Source of the DNA: Candidatus Krumholzibacteriia bacterium | GTDB lineage: Bacteria > Krumholzibacteriota > Krumholzibacteriia > Krumholzibacteriales > Krumholzibacteriaceae | Length of the DNA: 6,063 nt | Assembly: GCA_026387805.1 (NCBI GenBank) | Contig: JAPLKY010000139.1 | Coordinates: forward strand, 1-6,063 | Direction: 5' to 3' | Shown: in pieces, positions 1 through 5,687 of the stretch | How the letters are laid out: the number at the start of each line of letters is the position of its first letter | Position numbering within the stretch: position 1 is the stretch's first letter | Notes under the pieces: model-generated | Told to the model about the DNA's origin: nothing | Seen by the model: only the letters and a program-made list of their open reading frames with translations | The model's database searches: none | Position numbers and translations under genes: made by a program

Positions 1-2244
1 ATCGCCGAAATTGTCGACCGAGACAGCCGAGAGAACATCCGGCACGTGACCGTTGACGGGGACGATAAAGGAGAGAACGGGTTGCCCCGGATCCCCGAGG
101 TAGAGCGTGTCGGGGATCGTCTCGTCGATGGCCAGCTGGAAGGACATGAATCCATCGATCGCGCATTTTCCTTCCGAGTTCACCGGGGTATTCGAAAACT
201 CGGCCGTGGCACCGCCGGCAACGAACACCGAATCGGACGACACAATCGCTATATCGAGGGAGTCCCCGTCGCTCGCGAGGAACGAGTCGACGTCGGCGGC
301 GATGTACCAGTAGCCGGTCGTCCCGGCGGGGATCGATCTTCCGCCGGGGAACCGCAACCGCGCCTCGCCTCCTTCGAACCTCGCCCACGCGAGAAGGGAG
401 TCGAAGCCGCCGGCCGCCGTTTCGAGCCCCGATAGCGCATCGGCTCCCTCGATGCCGTCCCCGACCGTCGCGACGGCGGCAAGGCTGTCGCGGAGCGGCT
501 CGTCATTCCGTGCGAACGCACCGGCGCGCGCATAGAGCCGGAGCGGACCGAAATCCGCGTCGTTCAGCGGCGCGCCGCCGCCTCCCGCCGTCGCGTTCGA
601 TAGCACCATGCTGTCGATCGAGACCGTTTTCGGCGAGTCGTTCATCACGTCGATCCGCAGGAGCTCGACCACCGCGTCGCCGGGATGAACGTCTCCCGAG
701 AACGCCGGGCGAGCCGTGAAAAGAACGCGGGGCTTCTTCATGACGAGCCGGTTGCTCACGGAAGCGGTCCATGCCTGATCGAAAGGCATAAGACCGTACA
801 TCCCCGTCATCTCGAGCGTCAGCCCGATGGTATCTGGCGCGATGAAATCGGAAGGAACATCGACGGCGTCGAAGGATACAGGGAAGTTCGACGCCCCGGC
901 GGGCACGGTCGTCACGTTTCGCAGATTCCCCGTGACGCTGTGGGTGCCGTCGGAGAATGATACGTTCGAGGTCTGATAGAGGACAAAATCAAACAGCATG
1001 GGATTGTTCAGCTCGAGATGGATCGAAACGCCTTCCTCGCCGGCATACGCAGCCGCGGGGTAGAGCGAATTGGGCTCGTCGAAGAGATAGACGGAGCCCA
1101 GGATCTGGACCGTCCGCACGTCGCTCGCGCCGCAGCCTCGATCGTTTATTCTCCCAGCATCAGCGTCGTCGTCGCATGCATACACCGCATACACGATCCG
1201 GTCCCCCGGGCTTCGTGGACCTATCTGCGCGTCGGAGGCGTAGTAACCTCCTCCGACGGGAGACATCCGGATTTCATGCGCGCCATCGGCGAGGCTCCCA
1301 TCATCGTCCCAGAGGAGATACACGCCCTGCCCGGACGAGCCCGTGCCGTCGTCGTACACCCCGCTCGGGTCCGAAATCTTGCAGGAGATGGTGAAACCGA
1401 GACCGGACGGCACGATCTCGGGACTGAAATCGGAGATGGCCGGCGGAATCGCATCGTCATCGACAAGCCTGAAGCGCAGGTGGAGCTCATCGATATTCAG
1501 GGGCACCGGTTTTCCCTCGAGGTGCAGATACACGTCCACCGTGTCTCCGTGTTCCCAGTCGAGATCGCTCATGAACCAGAGCTCGTAGAAGTAGTACCGC
1601 TCTTTTTCGCAGTTCCCGGTCAATTCCCACGTCTTGTTGTCGTCGAGGCAGTCGATTGCGGTTCCCGCCGGAACCGTGTTCACGAGGCTTCCGATCTCCC
1701 CCGTCTTATCCTCGAGATCGGGATCGGCAAACGGATCCGACACCATGTTCCACGGCACCCGCGGATTGGACTTCTTCGTCAGGCCGACGACGAAGTCGAT
1801 GGAATCGGCATATTCGTCCTCAACGAACGTGTTTGTGAGAAGCAGCTCCGAGGTGTCCGGGATCGGGCCCGCAGCCCGTCCGAACCGCCCCGTCGTTCCC
1901 GCGAGCGCGAACAGTCCCTTCCCCGAATCTTTGGGTTCGAAATCCCAGTCGGCGGTGGGATTGATTTGGAACACGAGCCTGTATACCGCCCCCGCTTCGA
2001 ACGGGAGATCCGCGACCGGCGCTCTCTCATTCAGGTAATGCACCGAGTTGAAATGGATGCTCTCGGTGGGGATACGGACGATAAGGCTGTCGTCCGAGCG
2101 CGCGGCAGTCAGCCGTGCGTCAAAAAGCGCGGCGAGGGCATTGATGGTCTGGGCGGCCGCCGACCAGGGAATGAACAACGGCAGCCCGGCAAGAACCGCC
2201 AGAAAAACGAAATATCGCCTTGATCGGGAATGGAGGCGAGGCAA
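1..2244 (-). CDS. Large secreted multi-domain protein with Ig-like modules, 3' end beyond window (partial)
   Basis: Reading the minus strand, one frame is open from about 2446 to position 1 without a stop, giving at least 748 residues from the chosen start. No in-frame ATG exists until deep inside the protein. TTG at 2244 is chosen because it gives a textbook signal peptide: an arginine-rich start (RLHSRSRR), a hydrophobic core at residues 11-27 (YFVFLAVLAGLPLFIPW) and an Ala-Ala-Ala-Gln cleavage site near residue 31. The ribosome site is weak (AGAG, 4 bases before TTG); TTG at 2307 is an alternative. Residues 34-270 are an unrecognised acidic beta-rich region with a Cys pair at 199 and 212. 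Residues about 272-362 resemble the Ig-like domains found in FCB-group secreted enzymes (D-P-S-G-V, later G-D-R-I-V-Y-A-V-Y-A). Residues 510-700 form a further beta module whose beginning seems to recur at 710-748. No catalytic domain is visible; a surface, adhesion or secreted-enzyme accessory role is inference. Confidence 0.83.
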   Translation of the reverse strand, partial: MPRLHSRSRRYFVFLAVLAGLPLFIPWSAAAQTINALAALFDARLTAARSDDSLIVRIPTESIHFNSVHYLNERAPVADLPFEAGAVYRLVFQINPTADWDFEPKDSGKGLFALAGTTGRFGRAAGPIPDTSELLLTNTFVEDEYADSIDFVVGLTKKSNPRVPWNMVSDPFADPDLEDKTGEIGSLVNTVPAGTAIDCLDDNKTWELTGNCEKERYYFYELWFMSDLDWEHGDTVDVYLHLEGKPVPLNIDELHLRFRLVDDDAIPPAISDFSPEIVPSGLGFTISCKISDPSGVYDDGTGSSGQGVYLLWDDDGSLADGAHEIRMSPVGGGYYASDAQIGPRSPGDRIVYAVYACDDDADAGRINDRGCGASDVRTVQILGSVYLFDEPNSLYPAAAYAGEEGVSIHLELNNPMLFDFVLYQTSNVSFSDGTHSVTGNLRNVTTVPAGASNFPVSFDAVDVPSDFIAPDTIGLTLEMTGMYGLMPFDQAWTASVSNRLVMKKPRVLFTARPAFSGDVHPGDAVVELLRIDVMNDSPKTVSIDSMVLSNATAGGGGAPLNDADFGPLRLYARAGAFARNDEPLRDSLAAVATVGDGIEGADALSGLETAAGGFDSLLAWARFEGGEARLRFPGGRSIPAGTTGYWYIAADVDSFLASDGDSLDIAIVSSDSVFVAGGATAEFSNTPVNSEGKCAIDGFMSFQLAIDETIPDTLYLGDPGQPVLSFIVPVNGHVPDVLSAVSVDNFGD

Positions 2245-2355
2245 GATTCTCTTGCGCGAGACTCCGCTCCGCGCACGAAGATCGTTCCTGTTCTTATTAA
2301 TCGACAAGATTACAGCCAATTGGCACTCTTCGCTTTTTCCTGACACAGGGGCGCA

Positions 2356-2361
2356 ACTATA
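2356..2361 (-). promoter_or_regulatory. Possible -10 element (TATAGT) for secreted-protein gene
   Basis: On the minus strand TATAGT resembles a sigma-70 -10 hexamer and sits in the AT-rich part of the intergenic gap, about 110 bases before the TTG start at 2244. No good -35 partner was found at the expected distance (best candidates around TTACAT match poorly), and promoter consensus in the host lineage is unknown. Confidence 0.2.
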
Positions 2362-2456
2362 CGCATAACTCCTTATATGTAATGACACTAGATGCACATC
2401 AGAGCTGCAGACCACACGACACAGAGAAGGAGCAAGCAAGAACTATTCACAATAAT

Positions 2457-2500
2457 GGGGAATGACGGGAAACGGGAGGGAAGAACCGGGAATCGGAGGG
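2457..2500 (+). repeat. Short G-run repeat (GGGAA-type), possible G-quadruplex
   Basis: Six runs of three or more G occur on the plus strand at 2457-2460, 2467-2469, 2474-2476, 2478-2480, 2488-2490 and 2498-2500, separated by 6, 4, 1, 7 and 7 bases. This satisfies the usual G-quadruplex pattern of four G3 runs with loops of 1-7. Several units read GGGAA or GGGAAT, so it is a degenerate tandem repeat. The plus strand is the template here, so the transcript would carry a C/T-rich tract just after the glycosyltransferase stop. Confidence 0.55.
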
Positions 2501-2534
2501 AACAATTCGCCTCGCGCGGCGTCGCATCCGGGAA

Positions 2535-4136
2535 TCAGGATGACGGCTTCACGCGGTAAATCAGAATTCGCTCCCCGGTTCCGCTCTTGAACTCGCCGAG
2601 CGCTTCGAGCCCGGGCGGCGGGTCGTCGAGGATCGCGCGGAGCGTCGGTCTCGCCGCGCGGAAATACTCCTCGTCGACGACGAGATATTCGTAGCGGTGG
2701 AATCTCGTGTAGCGAACGAGTCCCGCCGGGTCTGTCCAGGGGATGAAGGTGGCCTCCGGATTACCCGCGTAGTAGCTTATCGAGCAGCCGGACTGCGCGA
2801 GTATCCGCGGCACGGGAGATTCCTTCCCGCCGATCCAGCGCCCGATCTCCTTCCACTCGAGAGGCTGGGATTTCCCTGTGACGGCGTAGCGGTGAACCGT
2901 ATACGGCACGAGGCTCAGGAACACGACCGCGGCGAGCGCGGCGGACGCGGCGCGCCTCGCGGAAACCTGAGCGGCGAACCAATCGAGAAGTACCCCGCAT
3001 CCCGCCCCGGCCCAGAGCAGATAGATCGGGAGATAGGGCACGAGATACCGGAGCTCGACGCGGAACAGGGGATAGAACACGAACGGGAGAAGACCGAACA
3101 TGAGAAGGAGAAGCTCCGCGCCGCGATCCTCCCGGCGCCATTTCCTGCCGAAGATCCCGAGCGGCACGAGAAGGAGCAGGAACGGGCTCGAGAGAAGGAG
3201 CGGGAGGAGTCCGATCCCGGCGCCCATCTTGGCGGGATAGCCGGATGCGATCGCGCCTTTCTGCCGCCAGAAAATCTTCAGCGCGCTCTCGCGCGAGAGA
3301 TCGTCGATGCGGCGCGCGGTCCCTCCGTCGTTCAAGCTGTAAACGTACTCCTCGCGGGCTGGACTGTCCTGCCAGATGAGGGGTGAGCTCAGATTCACGG
3401 CGGCCTTCGAGCCCGCCGTCCAACTCCCGGTCGCCGCGCGAACCAGAAGAAAATAGGGAACCAGCATGACGGCGAACAGAACGACCATCACGATCGAGCT
3501 CCGCATCCGCGCCGCGAGAGAAGCGCCGGGTCCGGCATTTCCCTTGAGCGCCAGCGTAGAGATGACGAACAGTGCGAGGACCGCGATCGATTCGGGTCGC
3601 ACGAGATAGGCGAGGCCCAGCACCGCCCCCGCCGCGGCGAACGCCCGCAGGCCCCTCTTGTCCATCCCGCGCAGGAACAGATACAGGGCGAAGAGAGCCA
3701 AAAGCGAATAGAGCGATTCGGTGATCGCGGCGGTCGAAAAGGAAATGAGGTTCGGCTGCAGGACGATGAAGAGGCCCGCGAAGGCGGCGGCGCGACTCCC
3801 CCAGAGCCTCCGGGCGATCATGAAGGACGGGATCACAAGTGCCGCGCCCGAGACGGCGGAAAGGAGACGCAGCCCCGTTTCCGCGTCATGCGCGAGATAA
3901 CCAAAGGGAATCGCCGCGAAGGGATAGAGAAAGGACCAGTAATCCGAAACGCCTTCGAGGAAGTTTCCGTGAAGAAAACGGAAAAGGGATTCGGCGTAAT
4001 GTCCTTCGTCTCCGGTCAGGACGCGCGGAGCGCTCAGGAACGCGAGTCGAAAAAGAAGGGCACCCAGCGCGAGGATGCCCATGAGAGAATAGTCCCTGCC
4101 GCTCGATCGGGAATGAGACGAATCCGCGTTTTCCAT
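2535..4136 (-). CDS. Membrane glycosyltransferase, GT39/ArnT-like (GT-C fold)
   Basis: This 533-residue protein is a polytopic membrane protein of the family that moves sugars from polyprenyl-phosphate donors to protein, lipid or glycan acceptors on the outer face of the cytoplasmic membrane. A first membrane helix at about 17-37 is followed by T-G-D-E-G-H-Y (41-47); the Asp43-Glu44 pair in the first extracytoplasmic loop matches the acidic catalytic motif of GT39/GT-C enzymes. Other family-like marks are I-T-E-S-L-Y in a later helix, L-V-R-P-E-S, and the late R-Y-L-V-P-Y-L-P segment. Roughly 11-12 hydrophobic helices end near residue 414, and residues 415-533 form a soluble tail. The ATG lies one base past the stop of the ferritin-like gene (TAA, G, ATG) with only a weak ribosome site, so translation is probably coupled to it. 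Donor and acceptor cannot be read from the sequence. Confidence 0.85.
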   Translation of the reverse strand: MENADSSHSRSSGRDYSLMGILALGALLFRLAFLSAPRVLTGDEGHYAESLFRFLHGNFLEGVSDYWSFLYPFAAIPFGYLAHDAETGLRLLSAVSGAALVIPSFMIARRLWGSRAAAFAGLFIVLQPNLISFSTAAITESLYSLLALFALYLFLRGMDKRGLRAFAAAGAVLGLAYLVRPESIAVLALFVISTLALKGNAGPGASLAARMRSSIVMVVLFAVMLVPYFLLVRAATGSWTAGSKAAVNLSSPLIWQDSPAREEYVYSLNDGGTARRIDDLSRESALKIFWRQKGAIASGYPAKMGAGIGLLPLLLSSPFLLLLVPLGIFGRKWRREDRGAELLLLMFGLLPFVFYPLFRVELRYLVPYLPIYLLWAGAGCGVLLDWFAAQVSARRAASAALAAVVFLSLVPYTVHRYAVTGKSQPLEWKEIGRWIGGKESPVPRILAQSGCSISYYAGNPEATFIPWTDPAGLVRYTRFHRYEYLVVDEEYFRAARPTLRAILDDPPPGLEALGEFKSGTGERILIYRVKPSS

Positions 4137-4137
4137 C

Positions 4138-4644
4138 TTACCGGGAGCCTTTTCCCTCGGCCTCCTTGATGGCCTTCGAGATCCTGACGACGTGCCGGTG
4201 CTCTTCCTCGATGATCCGGTCGACCTCGCTCCTGCCGAGACGTTCGTCCGTTATCGCCTTCATCGTCTGGAAGAAGAGAATCGTATCCTTCTCGAACGTA
4301 AGCGCCGATTTGAGGGCCTCGATCTCGTCCCCGGCCTTCGCCGCGAGCGCCTCCGCCTCGCGGGCGGTGCTGAAGAGCCGGGACTTGACGAGCGCGTCGA
4401 GGTAGAGATACTCCTCGCTCTCGGGATCTGCCACGGTCGGGAGCGACGTCCTCGGCGGGAGCTTTTCGCGAAGCCCCTTGAAGGTCGCGTAATGCATCCG
4501 CTCCTGCTCCATGAGATCGCTGAAGACCGCCTTGACGCCCGCGCTCTTCGCGAGGGCAAGCGCCTTCCGGTAGTACGCCTCGCCGTTCTTCTCGATGTCC
4601 ATCGCCATTTCGAACACTTCATCGGCGCTGAATGAGATACCCAT
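4138..4644 (-). CDS. Ferritin-like diiron protein (rubrerythrin-related, COG1633 type), second copy
   Basis: This 168-residue cytoplasmic four-helix protein carries a full set of likely diiron ligands: Glu18 in helix 1 (E-K-N-G-E-A-Y-Y), Glu48 and His51 in helix 2 (E-R-M-H), Glu118 in helix 3 (E-K-D-T-I-L-F-F) and Glu148 and His151 in helix 4 (E-H-R-H). The family reduces peroxide or oxygen, or handles iron, using electrons from rubredoxin. There is no C-terminal rubredoxin domain; a rubredoxin gene lies 32 bases upstream. The start at 4644 is fixed by a near-perfect AAGGAGGT nine bases before ATG. The frame is open upstream to 5049, but that extension is arginine-rich, crosses both rubredoxin genes and is not protein-like. 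Helices 2 and 3 are separated by 17 more residues than in the first copy, so the two are divergent paralogues, not a recent duplication. Physiological substrate is inferred. Confidence 0.92.
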   Translation of the reverse strand: MGISFSADEVFEMAMDIEKNGEAYYRKALALAKSAGVKAVFSDLMEQERMHYATFKGLREKLPPRTSLPTVADPESEEYLYLDALVKSRLFSTAREAEALAAKAGDEIEALKSALTFEKDTILFFQTMKAITDERLGRSEVDRIIEEEHRHVVRISKAIKEAEGKGSR

Positions 4645-4653
4645 CGCGCGCAA

Positions 4654-4661
4654 ACCTCCTT
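4654..4661 (-). promoter_or_regulatory. Strong ribosome binding site deciding the start at 4644
   Basis: The minus strand reads AAGGAGGT nine bases before the ATG at 4644. This is the full anti-16S match and shows that the real ferritin-like gene starts here and not at the ATG at 5049 of the longer open frame. Confidence 0.85.
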
Positions 4662-4676
4662 GAGTTCGATCCGCGT

Positions 4677-4835
4677 TTACATCTTCTCGAAATCGCTCTT
4701 GGGAGCTCCGCAATCGGGACACACCCAGTCGTCGGGAAGCGCCTCGAAGGGCGTTCCCGGCTTGACGCCGCCTTCCCTGTCCCCCTTCGCCGGATCGTAG
4801 ATATAGCCGCAGATCGTGCACACCCACTTCTCCAT
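4677..4835 (-). CDS. Rubredoxin
   Basis: This 52-residue protein is a textbook rubredoxin, a small cytoplasmic one-iron electron carrier. The iron is held by Cys6 and Cys9 (C-T-I-C-G-Y) and Cys39 and Cys42 (C-P-D-C-G), the same numbering as in classical clostridial rubredoxins. The conserved aromatic residues (Trp4, Tyr11, Tyr13, Phe30, Trp37, Phe49) and the D-D-W-V-C-P segment are all present. The start is ATG at 4835 with AAAGGAG seven bases before it. It lies between two diiron protein genes and downstream of a flavin reductase gene, so it probably shuttles electrons from the reductase to one or both diiron proteins. It ends 32 bases before the second ferritin-like gene. Family assignment is near certain; partners are inferred from context. 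Confidence 0.96.
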   Translation of the reverse strand: MEKWVCTICGYIYDPAKGDREGGVKPGTPFEALPDDWVCPDCGAPKSDFEKM

Positions 4836-4864
4836 GATCAGGCTCCTTTCGACGCGATCTTTCG

Positions 4865-4885
4865 CGCGGCCGCTTTCGCGGCGCG
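4865..4885 (-). other. GC-rich RNA hairpin with GAAA tetraloop between the two rubredoxin genes
   Basis: On the minus-strand transcript, arms 4885-4878 and 4873-4865 pair over eight base pairs, all G-C, with one bulged C (position 4868), closing on a GAAA loop at 4877-4874, a stable GNRA type. A second small inverted pair, CGCG with a six-base loop, follows towards the rubredoxin ribosome site. No U run follows, so it is not a standard intrinsic terminator. It may tune mRNA stability or translation; function is inference. Confidence 0.5.
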
Positions 4886-4937
4886 GAAACGTTCCGAACG
4901 CGGATTATCCATGAAAAAACGCCGCGTGAAAAGCTTT

Positions 4938-5060
4938 TTAGCGCTTCGGTTCGTAGGGAACGAACCTTTCGCCCGACGCTCCGCACACGGGGCATTTCTC
5001 GGGGGGCGCCTCGCCCGTGTGGATATACCCGCACAGCGTGCATTTCCATTTCTTCTTCAC
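4938..5060 (-). CDS. Free-standing rubrerythrin-type rubredoxin domain protein, 40 residues
   Basis: This tiny protein binds one iron through Cys7 and Cys10 (C-T-L-C-G-Y-I-H) and Cys23 and Cys26 (C-P-V-C-G). The spacing of 13 from the second to the third Cys matches the C-terminal rubredoxin domain of rubrerythrin, not a classical rubredoxin, where it is 30. G-Y-I-H-T-G-E-A-P-P and the following F-V-P-Y also fit that domain. It starts at GTG 5060, with AAGGAGG five bases before it. The frame extends upstream to 5273, but that part overlaps the ferritin-like gene in another frame and is serine/arginine-rich shadow sequence. It follows the rubredoxin-less ferritin-like gene by 70 bases, so together they look like a rubrerythrin split into two genes. 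It probably acts as electron donor to that protein; a structural role alone cannot be excluded. Confidence 0.9.
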   Translation of the reverse strand: MKKKWKCTLCGYIHTGEAPPEKCPVCGASGERFVPYEPKR

Positions 5061-5064
5061 GATC

Positions 5065-5072
5065 TCCTCCTT
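5065..5072 (-). promoter_or_regulatory. Ribosome binding site for the GTG start at 5060
   Basis: The minus strand reads AAGGAGGA; the AAGGAGG core lies five bases before GTG 5060. It shows that the 40-residue rubredoxin domain is translated as its own protein and supports GTG over the upstream ATG at 5273. Confidence 0.8.
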
Positions 5073-5101
5073 CTTCGATGATCGCTCCGCGGCCGAAAGC
5101 C

Positions 5102-5118
5102 CCGGGAGCATGCCCCGG
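5102..5118 (-). other. Small GC-rich intercistronic hairpin
   Basis: CCGGG at 5102-5106 and CCCGG at 5114-5118 form a five-base-pair stem with a seven-base loop, just after the stop of the first ferritin-like gene. No U run follows on the minus strand, so it is unlikely to be an intrinsic terminator; it may protect the upstream message or partly dampen read-through. Confidence 0.3.
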
Positions 5119-5130
5119 ATCGTCCCGGCC

Positions 5131-5619
5131 TCAATCCTCGAGAAACTGCGCCGAGTCCAGATCGAACCAGTAGAAATTTCCGGCGAGCGAGCTTCTCTCC
5201 GCGAGCAGGAGCTCGTAATGTCCGTGCTCCTCTCCCGAGAGCTGCATGAGGAGTCTCTTGAGCTCGGCGTCATCGACCTCCGCGGCCTCGATCGAGTAGA
5301 ACTCCTCGGCCTTCATCTCCGCATCGATGGCGATGTCGAGGGCTTCCATCGCCCCGGTCTTATCGTCGACGTGCACGCCCTTGATCTCGGCGCCGTCGAG
5401 CTCCTTCCTGCCGGCGACGAATTTCGCGTTGAAGAGCTTCAGGTACCAACCCTCGAGCTTCGCGCGGTGCCCTTCCTCGTCCTTCGAGAGCCGGTCGAAC
5501 CTCTCGCTTCCCTCGGGATTCCTTATCGCCTCGGCGATCCGCCGGTAGAAGTCCCGCGCCCCGATCTCCCGATAGATGGCTCTCGCGAGCACCTGCTTGA
5601 AATCCTCTCTCTGCTTCAC
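5131..5619 (-). CDS. Rubrerythrin-like ferritin domain protein (diiron), lacking a rubredoxin domain
   Basis: This 162-residue protein is a four-helix ferritin-like protein. Its likely diiron ligands are Glu18 (helix 1, E-I-G-A-R-D-F-Y), Glu48 and His51 (helix 2, D-E-E-G-H), Glu101 (helix 3, E-M-K-A-E-E-F-Y) and Glu131 and His134 (helix 4, E-E-H-G-H). Both Glu-to-Tyr spacings of seven are typical of rubrerythrin relatives. The protein ends at Q-F-L-E-D without the C-terminal rubredoxin domain of classical rubrerythrin; that domain is encoded by the next gene, 70 bases on. Expected role is reduction of peroxide or oxygen in the cytoplasm, taking electrons from rubredoxin. The start is GTG at 5619 with AAAGGAG eight bases upstream. 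The flavin reductase gene ends 68 bases before it, with no clear promoter in the gap. Family assignment is firm; substrate is inferred. Confidence 0.93.
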   Translation of the reverse strand: MKQREDFKQVLARAIYREIGARDFYRRIAEAIRNPEGSERFDRLSKDEEGHRAKLEGWYLKLFNAKFVAGRKELDGAEIKGVHVDDKTGAMEALDIAIDAEMKAEEFYSIEAAEVDDAELKRLLMQLSGEEHGHYELLLAERSSLAGNFYWFDLDSAQFLED

Positions 5620-5687
5620 AACTTACGCTCCTTTCGAAAACGTACCGAGCATCGAAATATCGTTGGAGAATCGTATCCGCGGGCCCT

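Larger units (their letters stand above)
2245..2534. other. Intergenic region between glycosyltransferase and secreted-protein gene
   Basis: This 290-base gap holds no supportable gene. The part next to the glycosyltransferase stop carries short GC-rich inverted arms (CGCC/GGCG around 2510-2525) without a following T run, so no clear intrinsic terminator is seen. Positions 2457-2500 are a purine-rich G-run repeat. Positions about 2280-2460 are more AT-rich than the flanking genes and are the likely site of the promoter for the downstream secreted-protein gene. A perfect 10-base palindrome, GCCAATTGGC, lies at 2315-2324. Confidence 0.7.

Noticed and set aside
1018..2223. 401-residue plus-strand open frame
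   Set aside because: It lies codon-on-codon opposite the large secreted-protein gene, a register that stays open easily in GC-rich DNA. The minus strand has a signal peptide and protein-like composition; the plus product is Arg/Pro/Val-rich with no recognisable motif.
2310..2366. 18-residue minus-strand ORF just after AAGGAG, a possible leader peptide
   Set aside because: Only two bases separate AAGGAG from the ATG, too close for normal initiation, and the peptide has no attenuator-like residue runs.
2505..2534. CGCC/GGCG arms after the glycosyltransferase stop as a terminator
   Set aside because: The stem is only four base pairs and no T run follows.
2697..3423. Open frames of 229 (plus) and 220 (minus) residues inside the glycosyltransferase
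   Set aside because: Both are charged, low-complexity shadows over a gene with clear membrane helices and the acidic GT39 motif.
4914..4945. T6 run after the 40-residue rubredoxin as an intrinsic terminator
   Set aside because: The nearest stem is AT-rich with a mismatch, and eight bases separate it from the T run, so the geometry does not fit; downstream genes with strong ribosome sites suggest read-through.
4138..5049. 303-residue version of the second ferritin-like gene
   Set aside because: The first 135 residues are Arg-rich shadow sequence over both rubredoxin genes; a strong AAGGAGGT marks the true ATG at 4644.
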